The notes under the pieces are model-generated. The model did not search any database. It saw only the letters and a program-made list of their open reading frames with translations, and had not been told where the DNA came from. Both the position numbers and the translations under genes were made by a program. A stretch of 64,000 nucleotides of DNA, from contig NC_072895.1 in NCBI RefSeq assembly GCF_027943255.1, forward strand, positions 40,956,001-41,020,000, written 5' to 3'. Position 1 is the first letter of the stretch; each line of letters opens with the position of its first letter. Of this stretch, positions 10,760 to 24,779 are shown one piece after another. The stretch is from Anastrepha obliqua. Its lineage: Eukaryota; Arthropoda; Insecta; Diptera; Tephritidae.

Positions 10760-13500
10760 GAAGCCGATTTTTTAAGATATTTTGTGACGCTCCAGCTCTC
10801 TTAAAGTTTAATATTATTCTGAAATATTTTAGCGTGAGGTGTAAGAACTTAATATATTTTGTAAACCGGGTGGAAAAACGTAACTTTTTTTTATGAGGTA
10901 CCCTAGTGTCCATATATACATACACTGATTAATAAATGTACGGGTATTTTGTGTGTACAAAATATCAAAATATAAAAAAAGTGTCTTGAATTTACTGATA
11001 TATTTTCTCCATCCCTTGTCGGCTGGCCTTATTTATTATACAGTAATTATTTGCAAACCATAATAGCCCAATAATGACTACAAAATTGAATTTCTGGTAT
11101 TCCACCCCAAGTTTTGTCTTCCTGCATTTACCATTGGCAAGGGGAATATTTTACACACAAATGACAACAATTTTCTTCCTTCACTTTTCGGTTAATGCCT
11201 TTGCTTGTGTGTGTTTGCAGAAATAGGAAGCAACACAAAATGCTTTGATTGCTTTCGCAATTTTTTGTATAGCTAACGTTTTTGCTTTCATATAAATATG
11301 AGCATACATTAACTTAAATATCCGGCCAATTTATCACATGGCGGATTTCTTTGTATGTAGTTGGTGGTGGTTATGCTGTCGATGGTGTAAGATAACCAGC
11401 TAATTACTTTATTAAGCTAATTTGACTTAACTCTTGTGAATAGCATACACTTTTTTTGTTCTCAGTTACGCAGAAATAAAATAATCGACTGAAATAATAA
11501 CTAAGTCAAATAAGAAAAAAATCTGTGTTAATTAATGGATGCGAATGTGGGAGAAAAGTCTAGCATGAATTGAGTTTACTTTACTTTCTAATTTAGAAAT
11601 AAGTTGACTAGAAATGTTGAGCAAATTTTTTGAGATGTTTTCATTTGCATCTGAATTTTTTGTTTTTTAAATAGAGCAGATCACTGTGTTTGCGATTTTT
11701 ATGATGGAATGTACAGTAAAATGTTGTGAATATATTAACAAAAAAGGACCCGTACTTTTCAAAATACAAATAAATGAATCCATAAATGACACTAAAGCAC
11801 TGGATTCCCGATATTTTCTCTCATTAGTTAACAACTCAGGCAATATCATGTGGACTACATAGATAGCAGTCTCTGTTAAAAAAACTGGTTATGTTTTATA
11901 AACAGAAAATTAGATGTATGAAATCTGGCCTAGCCGGTTATTTATCTTATTTCACATATTTGGAGAGACACCAAATAAAATCCACATCCAACATCCTTTC
12001 ATCTATACCGTTTCACATGGAATACTCAAATAGGCTGTGTTAAAAAATGGAGAAACCGCACAGAACTGTTTAGAATTGTGGAAAGCACACAGACAAGTAC
12101 ACTTAAGACCAAGAGGGAAGGCTTAAAAAATATGGAGAGGCAGGTGGGGTGGGCTTTCATCACCCTTCTGGAAACCCGCCAATTTTTTGTATGAATCTTT
12201 CGACGGAAAGTAATGCTTTCGTCTCAATACATGTGACCTACAGATGCTCCATTTAAGGCTGGATAGCCACACAAAAGAAAAAAACAAAAAATGCTTAGTA
12301 CTATTCACATCCTTCGAATAAGGCGTAAATGGATCGATAATGCCTTTGATTCCCATATCTTGCTCTCGTAGATTGTACCCCATAACTAATTCTATCAGGA
12401 CTCGTTGCTCGCCACTCCTCTTTATGAGAAGGAATTTTACTACCACCCATCAGGTCTTTTCAGGAAAAACTTGGCTATTTTGCAGGTATCAATACCACAC
12501 CAACGATTCTTATGAGCTTCTCATAAGCTTCATTTCTGAAAGTCTTTATGCAACCGATTGTTATTGCCATATCTGACCCTAAAATTGGTTCCTGGTTCAA
12601 AGGGGCGTAATCTTGAAGTAACGTTAAGAGCCATTTTTGCCTATTCAGCATCACTTTCTTCATCCGGTTCCTTGTCTTGAACAACACAAAGTCTCGGCAC
12701 TCACACCCTTATGAGCTCCAGCTTATTCCACTGTCAACAGAGTTTAGCCTCAACTTATATTTCTGCGTTATTTATGAAGAAGTGCGAGCGGTTTTAAGAA
12801 ATTTAAAACAGCTTGACTTTCACTACAGGCTCTGGTTTGAATTCCTTGCCACCTTTCTTCTGCTACTTTAAGTTTTACAAAGACTTCCGATTGATTGTTT
12901 TTCCGGACAGCGGTGGGAACTGTTTGATTTCAAACAAGTTAGACAACAAATTCTTGCAACGTTTAGAAAGCAAAACACAAAGGTTTCAATACCACTGTGG
13001 TCAAAGCTTATGCACTTATGCTTATGAGAAAAATATATTGAACATCCTGTATATATTTACGTCCAGTTAAACCTGGGTGGCCAAATTAGGTAGGGTTTTT
13101 GGACATTCGTGTTTTTTCTCCGAGTCCTCCGAGTAAATAGCCTAGCTTCGCAAAATTTTGTTGAAGTTCCAGCTTCGAATCATTTTGTGAAATAAGCTGC
13201 TTTATTTCTGAATGATCCACGGCACTTGTGATACTTCCACCGGCCTAAAATTAATTATACCTCCTGCTCCTAGCCTTCAGGCCGCTTCAGGCCGGAATTC
13301 ACCTCCTGCTGCTTACGTAATAAGTACTTAGATTCATATACCGAATTCTGATTTCGTGCCTACGCCATGAGTCGTCAACTAAAAAGGATCAGACACTAAA
13401 GCTTTATGTTCACGGACGTTTCAGATATTTTAGCAGCATTCAGAGAACAGAGAACCAAATGACTCCGTAAATCCACATTTTTTATATGTTTTTGGTAGGG
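10760..13500. other. intergenic stretch, nothing recognised
   Basis: Open frames of up to about 107 codons (12123-12446 minus) occur, but none shows a known motif and several overlap antisense frames. No terminal repeats seen. Confidence 0.45.
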
Positions 13501-13617
13501 TCGTTGGATTACTTACATAGCGAACGCTGCAACCGAAACACATTCGCGTGTGAAATTACAATTCGGTAGGGTTCTAGATCCGAAACCCACTGTGAACATG
13601 ACACATCAAACGATAGA

Positions 13618-13700
13618 AAAAGTTTTTCCTAATAGCGGTCGCCTCTCAGCAGAGAATGACAAACCTTCGAGAGTATTTCTGCCATGAAAAAGCTCCAAAT
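13618..13700 (+). repeat. SINE body fragment
   Basis: CCTAATAGCGGTCGCCTC, then ATGACAAACCTTCGAGAGTA and TTTCTGCCATGAAAAAGC match the family body. A decayed tRNA-like head may precede it (GGGTTCTAGATCCG near 13567). Confidence 0.65.
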
Positions 13701-14079
13701 GGTATGGAAAAAAGTATAAAAAATCAACTGCATTTTTTCAGCAACTTCTAAATTGCACTTTATTTTAATAAGCTATGAAAGTAGGTACCTATTAAAAATT
13801 TGTATGGAAAATCCGTGGAATTGTGATGAAAAGTTTTGAAATATTTGAAATTTGGATTAGTAGAAGTTCTTATTAGAAAATAAGTTATATTTTTATATAT
13901 AAATCATGACCTTATCCCAGAAAGCTTTGCGATCTTCCAAGCGATCTCTCTCTCAAAAAATGCTCGTGATAATCATTTAAACGACACTCATACCTTTTTT
14001 GTTCTTAACTCTGTACAAAATTGGAAAACTGACAACAGTGATCACTGTCAAAAAACTGTTACAACAATAAATTATCACC

Positions 14080-14185
14080 AAAAAATAATGCGAGTTGAAG
14101 TACCAGGGCATGTCTTAATTCCCGAAAATGAGTTTGCTGCTGACAAAGCTAAATCCACTATCTCTTCCTAACTGATTTTTTACCG
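14080..14185 (+). pseudogene. non-LTR RNase H fragment
   Basis: One frame gives VEVPGHVLIPENEFAADKAK, followed by STISS. This is the C-terminal RNase H block usually read as W-V-P-G-H, G-I-P-G-N-E and AD-K-LA. Only this block is recognisable; the surroundings are decayed. Confidence 0.55.
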
Positions 14186-15442
14186 AAAAAGCAGCTACAG
14201 CGACGTTTCTCACGTCTATAACAAGATTCATTGACACACACACAACATGCATCACCCTGGTATCAGCAAATTAATAGCCAAAAATTATTCCCGTAGAAAC
14301 CCATTGCACTGTCCGTACTGCTGCTCTAACAAAGGAGGTTAATCTTCAAAAATACTCTAAATAAAAAATAGATGTCTCAGTTTTTTGGCCATACAACTTT
14401 ATGGGGTCGCATCAAGAAATCAAAATTGCTTTTGATCCATCCCTTTGAGGCACATCCCTTTTTGTTACTATTAAAATGTCAAATATCAAAGTTTCGTATT
14501 AAAATTGTAAAGCTTTAAGTTTTAATAGTTTGATAAATTTTATAATAGATTGGCGAAATCAAGCATGAGTATGCAGTTTTTTCTATTTGACTTAGACTAC
14601 ATTCTGTTTTTGCCAAGCAATGTAATTAATCAAAAATTATCAACTATGCCTATGACCTTTTGACTCCTACCTACATTAGCATGCCTTAAATACGGTCAAA
14701 GAGCTTTCAAAGAAATATTTTCTTTCAAATATAATATCAGTTTTTCCACTTTTAACCCTATGCCCACATTATTTACAAACCTTGACCTTTCTACAAACAA
14801 AGCTGCTACATGAATTCGTGGCATGTAGAAAAACGCCAACCCATATCAAGAAAATGGTTGAGAAGAAAAGCAGCAAACCATTATAGAGCACTGCACCATT
14901 TACTTAGGTCAGGTTAGGCTGCATTTTTACGACATGTTTTTGTGCGCGCATAATACAAATTTTCCAGCCATTACATTGGTTAAATTTTTATATTTATAGT
15001 ACAAAATTTCACAGACCTTTGCACACAGCTGCTCACACTTAAGCAACTTCAAGCTTGGGACAAACGAAGGAAAGCATAATATACCTCTATTTGCACAAAA
15101 ATGTTGCGGATCATTAATAGAGAATATGAAAAGTGGCATAGTGAATTACTCCCCACGCTGCTGCACACAGTTGATGTCGATACGAAAACAAAACTATTAC
15201 ATTTTCCAAAGAAACTTTTGAAAAACCAATTTTTTTAGTGATAATGAAGCAGTAAGCGGTATACAAAGAAACTGAAGTGTACTTTAGTCTACAACAAAAT
15301 TGGTCATTTGCAGGCCACGGTGGAACGCGCTTATGTCTAAAAGTAATTGTGGCATGAGCGCTTTTGAACGCTACGTGGCAACCGCAAAAGTTTTGCAGAC
15401 TTTAACGTAGCTGCGTTAAGTGGCTTCATTTGTGCGCGTGGG

Positions 15443-15591
15443 TATATAAGCTTCTGTTGCTATTGGTGTAACGTATTTTTGGTTGTGTTTGAGATTTCTT
15501 TCATAATAGAAATATCTATGCGTTAGTCAATTACAAGCAGCGAAAACTTTACTTGAAAATGTATAAGGTGTTGGTTGACCGACAGGCGAAA
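15443..15591 (+). promoter_or_regulatory. weak candidate promoter and first exon
   Basis: TATATAAG at 15443-15450 is followed 109 bases on by an ATG at 15559 (MYKVLVDRQAK) and by the donor-like GTGAGT at 15592. This resembles fly genes with a short first coding exon. I found no plausible second exon within the next 1.3 kb, so it may be chance. Confidence 0.22.
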
Positions 15592-15599
15592 GTGAGTTT

Positions 15600-16900
15600 C
15601 CCCGCAGCAGATAAGAATTGATGTAAAGTAATTTTGAGCAGCATAATTTTTTACTTCCGCTAAAAAAGTTTTAGGGTGTCAAATTTTCAGGTAAAATGAA
15701 AATGTTTTCATATCAATTTTCTTTTTACTTTAAATTAAATCAACAAATTTTCTTTTACCTATTATGCGGTTGCATTTTCTTTTCACCCTCAATTTAGCTA
15801 GCTTTTCTAGTAGCGCCACACCCTCAATAAATAGTTGGGGGATAAGTATGATTTGAGTAGCTGATAAAACGACTTAACACTCTATAACCTGCTTTCTCAA
15901 CCAAATAATTTGGCCAACACATTTTAAGCTGCGCATGAGATTAGATTCTTGCGGAATTCATTTTGTGTGAAATCGGTGAATTTTACACTAACCAAAAGCA
16001 AAGCGTGTTCCACTCAAGCATAACCTGCATAGCAAACCCCTGCCACGCAAAAGTAAAAAAATATAACAAGAAAATAGAAATAAAAAAATAAACAATTTAC
16101 CGAATTTGTCAAACCAAATTGTTATTTGTGTGAAGAGTAACCACAATTTTACTTTCTCACCCACCTATTTTTACCTTTTCGCTGCCAATTTGGCTCAACA
16201 ACAATTCAATTGAAATCAACTTGCGGGTGAACTTAATTTTATATCGTAGCAGTTTCTTTCACTCTCGCTCTCTCTTTTTTCATTGACAAATTGCCAATAT
16301 TTCAGCATTGTCCACAGCTTAAGATGACATTGTGATTGAAAAATTTCATGTTAAACTAAATCATAGTATTGTGAGTGTAGGTGTGTGTTTGCTTCTATAT
16401 TACCACGCAGGAGAGTTTCGGCAGTTGCTGAAATGCCAACAAGATTCAATTGACCTTTCATTGATTTTTCTTTGTAGAATTAAAGGTTGAGGGTATGTTG
16501 AATGGTAAGCATTCATTAGGTGAAATTAAATAATTTTTTATATGTGCAGAGGGTTTATTTTATTGTGCTTGATGTATTGTATATTCAACTAAAAGCACCT
16601 ATCTTGAATTGAATATCATTTGTCGTGAATTATATGAAACTTTACAAATCCATTACTGATTTGGTGAGAGTTTAAGGGAGACTTTTTGATAAAGTCGCAT
16701 AGTGAAACAATGTGGCCACAAATAAACAAATTAAAGTATTAGTGAAACTGTTTTGTAGAACGACGGGAGATAAGAAAAATTAAAAACAAAAAATAAAAAA
16801 AGGTTTTGGAATTGCTTGACATTAAAGTAAAGTTGAGCAAATAAGAAAATGTATAACCTATTCCGAAATTCTCTATATAATTAAGTTACTAAGAAATTTA
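15600..16900. other. AT-rich intergenic stretch, nothing recognised
   Basis: No coding, repeat or RNA signal identified. Confidence 0.45.
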
Positions 16901-16912
16901 CTTGCTCTAGTT

Positions 16913-17539
16913 ACAATGACCATGGGCTACCACCGAGATGTTTGTCTGCCCACGACTACAAAGGAACTTCCAGAATACTTTCCCGATAATATTTCGCATT
17001 TACCTTGACACCAGGCTCGATGAAAACGATTGCAGAGCGCCCGTCTGCGGTTACAGCGGCCCAAACCATTACCTGTGGCGGGTGCTGCCTCCTGGTGGCC
17101 AATCGATGACTCAAATTATCGTATAAGCCATCAGTCATATAAACCCTATCCTTTTGGGAGTTTACGAATTGCTCAATTTGAAAAATTTTCTCGTCAAAAA
17201 ACACAATGTTCGGAAATTGACCGCTTTCGGCTCCGCTCTCTCAAGTCTGACTTGTTGCTGCTTTGGTATATTTTCAGTTCTTTTGCCACTTGCTTGGCCC
17301 TTCATCGGTGATTTCGCCCCAGTCGCTTCTTCATTTTTTTTAACCATATCACGTGACGTTGCAGTATTTTGATGACCACCTCCATGACGTTTCGCGATGC
17401 TACCAGTATCATTGTAACGAGTTATGGTGCGATAAACAAAAAAAAAATCATTTACTTTAAAGTGCTTGTGCTCACGAACAATCGCTGGTTGTGATTTTCC
17501 AGCCAAATATGCAATCGCACTACTACGTTTGAAATCCAT
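16913..17539 (-). pseudogene. Tc1-type transposase, broken
   Basis: The N-terminal part reads MDFKRSSAIAYLAGKSQPAI, then VREHKHFKVN, VYRTITRYNDTGSIAKRHGG and HQNTATSRDMV: a paired-like helix-turn-helix DNA-binding half. After a deletion or frameshift (VRLERAEPKAVNFRTL, 17210-17260) a second frame gives FFDEKIFQIEQFVNSQKDRV (first catalytic Asp, usually FSDEKIF) and RLATRRQHPPQVMVWAAVTA, then VFIEPGVKVNAKYYRESIL. A stop follows at LEVPL, after which SWADKHLGGSPW still aligns. The blocks with the second and third acidic residues are absent. Presumed start ATG at 17539 (MDFKRS). Confidence 0.82.
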
Positions 17540-17701
17540 TACTGATTTTCTATTTTCGCGTTTACTCCCGGCAAAATGCTTCCGCGCGCTAGTAAACAAC
17601 ACTCTGAACTGTCATTTAACCAACTAACAGACAGCTGATGCCCGTGCATCAAATACGCGAGCGGTCTGAAGTTGGTTACACTTCGAGTACCGCACCCTGT
17701 G
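16913..17701 (-). mobile_element. Tc1/mariner-superfamily element, 3'-truncated
   Basis: The 5' terminus is at the right: minus-strand CACAGGGTGCGGTACTCG from 17701, beside a TA at 17702-17703. The transposase relic runs leftward and stops without a second terminal repeat near 16913. Confidence 0.75.
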
Positions 17702-17719
17702 TAAAGAAATAACTTAAGT

Positions 17720-20700
17720 TAAAGAAATATAACTAAATAGTCAAAACTGTTCGAAATGTTGATATCGTTTTTCTGGCCCTTATATGAATAACGCAAAAAT
17801 AATTGATAAATTTAAAGGCGAAATTCGTTGCACTATTGATAGGCTATTGCAGGCAGCACGTAGCGTGGTACAAAAAAAGTTCCTTTCCTGGCGCAAAATA
17901 AGGGAAACGAAAAAGCATTTTGGCAAACTTGATTTATTTTATTTTAAATAGATCCCTTTGTATCATACACTTGATTTTTAAGGGTCTAGTGAATTATTTT
18001 TTATGAGTATTTTGATGACTTGTTTATTTAACTCGTTTTTGGGTGTCAAGTTGAGGTTGGCGGTAGTCGTCGTTTTGTAAGATTATGTACCATAGCTCGT
18101 GCAACATCGTCACAACATTCATAATAAGCCTCAAACCAAGCTCGCATATCTAAGAGATGACTATTGTATAGGAACCTTCTTGACAACCTAACAAAATGTA
18201 AAATGCAATCGAAAATGTTTTCAAAAGACCACAACCCCTGCCATTTTACAAAAAAAAAAAAAAGGATGCTATTCCCTTTGTAAGTCTCTCTTCTTGAAAG
18301 GAAGAAAAAAATAATTAAACCAGCTTTGACAAAATTTATTTAAAAAAAATGCTTTGCCCTGTGATAGACATAATCAGAGCTGGTCCTTATTCTGGAAGTG
18401 AGGTCGTACTATTTGCCTGACAATTACAGATTTCCGCAGAAGACTGCTATAAAGTAGCACAGTTTGAATAACAACCCTGAAGTGGGAAGCTTGTCGTATA
18501 GTTGAGACCAACTGCTGCGGTTGTAGGCTTCAATATAATAAGAAATTAACTGCAACAATTTGGGGAAATATTTAATAGTGTTGAGTTTTATTCGCTGTTG
18601 AAATTTTGGCATAGAGTCTTTTAAAGCGCAATATCTTCGATTTCTTTTGACATGCTTAAATTTTTTTTAAGATAAAGCATACATTAAAACACAAAAATTT
18701 ATATTTTTTTGCTGAACATTTTTGGTTAACGTTTCGTTTCTTGACATTTTTGAAAAAGTGCTCTCCTCAGATATTTTTCTAATTTTTTTATTAATAGGTG
18801 AGATGTGAGACATTCCCTGCAGGCTTCATAGCGCGATCTCCATAACTTTTCGAGTTAAATTCAAATACGTACAGCGAATCAGTGAAAAATAATGCTTTCA
18901 AAAAAGACAAAAAAAAAAATAAATTTTTTTTCCAAAATTAATAAAATTTTTTAAATTTTATAAAAATTTTGAAAGGAACCGAGGATATTTCACTTTAAAA
19001 ATCACTTTACCAAAATTTCTTGAGTTCTGAGCTTAGAACTTTTTAGTTTTGAATTTATAGCTTTAAGTTGGATGTATGTATGAATATTTTATTTTATTGT
19101 TTATTGTAGATATTGTTATGAGTATGGAATGTTTGTTAATTAAACCATTTGGATTTCATGCATGGAACGCAAAGACAAAATCAAAAATTAATACAAAAAA
19201 GCAAAAATAGTTTTTCCTAACCCGAGGTAATGCTCGATAGCTGAAGCTGCATGCGTAAATATTGATGAAAGGCAAATTCTGTTCTGCTACTGGGTAACTG
19301 TCAGTAAATACTGTAGAGTGTAAAAATGCCAAACAAGCAACTTTTAGATATCTTCATACGAGCTACGCTGACTGTGTTAGTGAGTTAGGGACGAGCTTTA
19401 ACGCGAGCACCAGTGAACGAATCACCCAATGCATTGCAATTCGAGAAATAAAAATGTTTGTAGAAAAAACGAAATGAAAAAAACGCGGAAAAATGGATGA
19501 CACAAAATTAAAGAGCGCATCAGGAGCGTTGATATACATATAAATATACACACACACATACAAACATGCGTACATGCACAAGAGTCCAATGTTTTACAAG
19601 CACAGAAAGCAAAAGCCTGTAACTTTTGTTTTTAGATTGCATCTCTTTTCTCATTTCTTTCGTGTTTTTTGTGGTGTTGCTATTTTTAAGCAACTTTTCC
19701 TGGAAAAAAGTATGTCTTTACATATAATCACGTCTTACTTCTATAAAGGCACCTCTTCTGCCACCACACCCTCAAACCAACTCGTAATCCGCCTCCTTCC
19801 TTTTGTCCTGCAAACATCTTGGCACACAATTTTCCCCAGGAATTCAAGCGTTAAAGCATTTTATGTTTACATATTTTATTGTCATTCACTTTATGATTAT
19901 TTTGTTTATCGCCGCTTTCTTATTTCCCTTTACGCATTGTTATTGCTATTTGCCTTTGCATTTCCTATACGATGTGTACGTACTTGTTTTTTTTCGTATG
20001 GGTGGCTGACATTTGTTTTTCTCCTGAATTGTTTATCATAGGCGATTATCAGCAAGCATAGAAAATGGCAAGTAATCTCCTTAAACAGCTGCAAAGTATG
20101 CTGCTTGCGCCTAACAGCAGTGACGCCTGCTAGTTTTTGTTGCCTATCTTCTCCGCATCTCCTGTTTGACATTTGATAGGATGAAAGTATTTGTGTTCAC
20201 ATTAAATAAATCAGCTTGTCGTTTTACGCTCAACTACTTACAAGCCGGTGTTGACAAATGTGGCAAATAGGCCTGCCAACACCCACAAATGCATACCTGC
20301 TCGTACAAGAAAAAATATGCCTTTGTTAATGCACGAGTATGTATGCATATGTGCACACTATATGCCATAAGAGGCTTCTTATGAAATTTTCACATTTTTA
20401 TTTCCTACAACGAATAGCAAGAGATACACACGGATCGTTCAGAAGCTGGAGAGGAAAAGCCGTTTGGCAGTCGGTTGGCGATAAATCGCTACTTGCTTAT
20501 GTTGGCGTTTCTCAGCTACATTTTCCAGTCGGCTGCCTCTGTGCTGTGGGTGCTGAAATGGCGGATTAATTTGTTATGAAAGGTATCAACATTCTTTTGG
20601 ACATTTACATAAGTAGCTTTGCTTAAGATTTAATGGAAAATTTAATACTAATGCTTTGCTAAAGGCGTTAAGGGGAAATTTAATGTTAATGCTTTGCTCA

Positions 20701-22880
20701 AAACCGCGTAACGTTCTTTAATTCTTAAAATTTTAAGTTTAAAATATTGGCTTTATTAAGGAGCTTTGAAAAACTTTAACAGGATTAATGGGCATAAAAT
20801 ATTCTCAGAGAAGAAAAAGTTTAGCAAGCATTCCATGCAACGGTTTTTATTTAATTAATTTCCTCTCAGTGATTTTGATTTTGTTGGCAGAATCCAAACA
20901 AAGAAGAAAGGGCTGAGCAAAGTAAAGGATTTTTAAACTAGAAATAGCGAGAATAATATTTTCAGTTTTTTTCACAATTGTTTCAACTTAACTCAGTTGA
21001 AAGCGCTATTTTTAGGCTATTTTTATTTATTTTATAAAACATTTTGCTGCGAGACATGCTGCGTTTCTCAGCATCAGAGTGCAGATATATAGAAATCCGA
21101 TAAACGAATGTACCAAAAGTATGAATTTCACTTTTAGAAATTCAGGAGCGTAGCAAATTATATTAAAAAATTATTTGTGTGACAATAAAATTTTAAGAAA
21201 TTATTACCAAAAAAAAAAAAAAAAAACAAATATTAAGTAAAACGTCTTTATGCGTAAGTAAATTCTATCATTTTATGAGAATAATAAAAAGACATTCCTT
21301 TTTTAGTTTACCGAAAGAAACGAATTATGCAGGCACTCTAAATTTACAAAATGTAACAACTATGTATGTGACAAATAAAAAATCGTCGGTATTATGAAGA
21401 AAAATCTTAGGCCAGAACAAGCAGGCAAGTATCGTAAGGATTCTAGGCACATACCCAGCAAAGAGGTGGCCTCCCTTTATTGACGCAATGCAATAATATT
21501 TCTTATTTAACTGTTGGCAAAGTTGACTTATAGCCTCTTTCTTATGGTGGCAGTTCACCCTAGGACTTCCTCTCGTGTATCAAGATCCTGTAGAACTGTT
21601 TTTTAAACCTGTAGGGCTTGTTTTTTATACCAGATTACGAACTAAAAAAGCCAGTTCGATCTTAAGGCCACGATTTTAAATCTCATCAGCCTCTTTGATA
21701 TATCGGGAGTCCTTTTCACCGTTAAGGAAACTAGGCTATTCTGCTTCAATAAAAAATTTACGCTGGTTCTTATCAGTTTTTATCCAGCTGATCTTTTTTC
21801 TTCTGTTGCTGAACAGTTTGAGATCTCAACGCTTAACAAACTGTTGCCTTTCTTGGCTTAGCGCCAAAGCAGCATTGATTCCAATATCACGCGAACTGCC
21901 TACTGTGTCTTGGATGGAGGTGGGCAGGGCAGCCCTTGTGCTTTGTATTATTAATAAGTATGAAAGGAAAATAAAATGTTTTACAACTTTAGTCTCGTAT
22001 TAACTACCTTTTTCCCACGCTGTTGGCAATTAATTGGCAAAATTAATTTTTTGTTTAATTCATTAAAACTCAATGACTTGGGAAAAAACGCTCCCCCTTT
22101 TAACCAGCAAGTAGCCGTGCTGTGCTAGCAAGCAATTATTTGCCTTGCGAAACCTGAAGGAATTTAGCAATCCAAGAAATGAAAATACGTGCAAAGTAAA
22201 CAAGATAACAGTAAGTGTTTATATGTATGTATAATACATGAAATTTTTGATGAAAATCCACATTTCGTAGCAGTCGATACCCTTCCGACAAGCAAAAACG
22301 TTTGTACTTGAAAATATGCCTTAAAATATGGCCTTTACGTGTGCCACGTGCGGCACTGGCCAAGCAGCCAGGCAGCACTAATAACACTGGTCTTGTGGGG
22401 AAAAAATTTATTTTTGTATTTCTTAAGCTTTTTGATTGCGTGCCTGAGTGCTGTAATATTACACAAGAGAAGCTACTTATGTTAGCTTTGCACGCTGGCT
22501 TATTTCTGTGCTCTTCCTTTTTCCGGGTCTTTGCCATTTTTTGACCCACTCTCGTTGTCTAAGTTATAACTATATTTTTATTATCCAACTTTAATGGTAT
22601 GTCACAAACTACATGAACTGCTTGAATTTTTAAAACTGTTGATAAGAGAGCAAATACCCAGGAGGAAAATCCCATGGACTCAAACTCACCAGTTGATATT
22701 CGTGCAACATTTAAATATTCTTTGAATTGCTACCCCTGGAGCGGAGGAAGTTCAGTCCATGGCGTTCTGCAATTCGTGCATGTCGTCATTAGTGGTAATT
22801 TGCGCTCGCTCTAAAGCAGAGATGATTGGTAGATGAAGCGACACATTTAGGAACAGCGGGATAATATTTTGTACACCCAT
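17720..22880. other. long AT-rich stretch, nothing recognised
   Basis: Contains simple A/T runs (18248, 18900-18960, 21210) and several frames of 60-155 codons (19574-20041, 22136-22549), which I judge to be chance. No TIRs, LTRs or RNA genes found by eye. Confidence 0.45.
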
Positions 22881-22929
22881 AATACGGTCTTAATACTGAA
22901 CCCTCAATAAAAAGATCGTTTGAAAAAAA

Positions 22930-23300
22930 TTCGTCTTAATTGTTTGGAGTAAACCTTTTTTATTTTTCGACACAGTCTCCTTTTAAGCTTATACACTTCG
23001 TCCAACGCTGTTCTAGTTTTAACTAGCCAAATAGCCTTTTATTTCTACAATATTGTTTTGTTTGAATACAAACTTTTCTCCCAGCCATTACTTCAAGTTG
23101 GGGAATAAATAATAGTCCAAAGGATCCAAGGGAGCCAAATCTGGAAAATTGGGGTATTTGCTAGCAAGCAACATTGGAACAATATTTCCATTAATTTTGC
23201 GACTACTACTGCTGAGGCGTGAACTAGTATGTTGTCGTAATGGAAAGGAAAATTTCTCGACTTCCTCGATTCAAATGAATAACAAACACAAAGAAATAGA
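22930..23300 (-). pseudogene. mariner transposase 3' fragment
   Basis: Minus frames give HYDNILVHASAVVVAKLMEI (HDN block, second catalytic Asp), then PNFPDLAPLDPLDYYLFPNL (a mariner SPDLAPSDYYLF block containing the third Asp, with a small duplication), then a C terminus ending KLKGDCVEK. Frameshifted and without its 5' half. Confidence 0.8.
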
Positions 23301-23769
23301 CCGATCTCGATACTCTCCAGTAGTGCCATCTCTCGGACCGAGAGAAATACGATTTGAACCGACTGAAATTTTACGATGTACATGCATACATAACCTCAAA
23401 TATGAATGATACCAACATTTTCATCCCAATGTTGATACGTCTAAGTTTAAATACAATAAAATTGATTAGGCTTTATGCTATATTTAGGTTCCGATGTTAG
23501 AACCACTTTTTAAAGTCGTCTCTAGTAGCCGAAAAAATTTGCAATTTGTCCTGATTTTGACGAGTTTTGTACAATTTACTTTTAATATTATTTACCAACT
23601 ATATACAATTGAAATAAAACTCAAAACCGTTTCGGTGTGATGCGCTGCAAAATAGACTGACTATTAGCATTAAAATATTGCTGAAAAATAAATGGTGACC
23701 AAAGAAGAAAAAAATATCGAAATTTCCCCTCAGTTGTAAGTACGCAATGTCAATTTTCTCGTGAGGTCG

Positions 23770-24270
23770 GTCATCCACGAACGGGCTGCACTCTTGGCTC
23801 AGCGACTATGCAAGCTAAATGACCTTTTATGAAGCGGGCACAATCCACAAGTTTTCGACGAAGTATCAAAATGTCCACAAAATCTAACTTTTTGGTACGG
23901 TTTATGGCGTGGCGACAACTTAGGATCCGAATTCGAAAAGAAAATAAAAGGCAAATACTGTTATCTTCAATGGTCTTTGGTAGAGAGCAGTGTGAACAAA
24001 TCTTCTGCAGCTGGAGCTTGACCACATCGTTGTGCGCCTGCGTTTCAACAAAACGGCGCTATATGAGTGTACCATACAAGCCGCGCAACGCTCGAAGTGG
24101 TAAAACAAAAATTTGATGACTAATTCATTTCAGGGCGAGCGGTCATCAATTGGCCGCTACGAGCATGCGACATTTCCCTCCTTGATGACGCTCGCTAGGG
24201 CTACATCAAGTAGCTGGTCTACGCTAACGAACGAATTAAAATTCGAGACGAATTCGGCGGAATAACGTCA
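23770..24270 (+). pseudogene. DD41D-type transposase relic
   Basis: Frames give CPQNLTFWYGLWRG (usual form VTVWCGLW-G), EFEKKI, then FQQNGAI (WFQQDGAT block with the catalytic Asp changed to Asn), VVKQKFDD, FISGRAVINWPLRACDIS (WPPRSCDLTP-type block), and GYIK followed by LVYANERIKI. It is the same superfamily group as 1-766 and 46950-47954 but a different lineage. Multiple stops; no terminal repeats recognised. Confidence 0.75.
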
Positions 24271-24779
24271 TACATATTGAGCGCAGGCAAAAACAAAAAA
24301 AAAAAAAAACAATGGATCGTACGCTTGTAGTATTGCGAGCGAAGCCGAGGCGGTCATTTGAATGATGAGCTATGCCATATAGTTATAACGGCGGGAATGA
24401 AGCTTCAAAATAAAGGCGGAACCAATTTAATATCTCACATCGTTGTTGCTTTTAAAATTTTCTTTCCGTAGTTTTTATCTGGTCACCTTACATACACTGG
24501 TGCTTCCACAATTAAGCCGCTTTATCTCTTTACAATATTCCCAATGATTTTCATTCGTTAATTGTTTATAAAAACGTAGTGCAATTTATTACCAACATCT
24601 TATAAATCAAAGAGCCAAACTTAAAAAAAAAAATATTAAAAAAAATGTAATAAATTTCAAAGAATTCTTTTTAAGATTTTCAACTTTTTAATCATAATTC
24701 TTAGAAAACAAGACACTTATTGAGAAATATTGACAATTTTCGGTTTTTTACTTAACTCCAATAATTCTTTAACGAAAAT

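Noticed and set aside
12123..12446. 107-codon minus frame
   Set aside because: No motif, and covered by an overlapping opposite-strand frame; a decayed gene cannot be excluded but nothing supports it.
19574..20041. 155-codon plus-strand frame
   Set aside because: Phe/Leu/Tyr-rich product of pyrimidine-rich DNA, with a second overlapping frame, no motif and no splice context.
22136..22549. 137-codon minus frame
   Set aside because: Overlapped by an 80-codon frame on the other strand; composition is non-specific and nothing is recognised.
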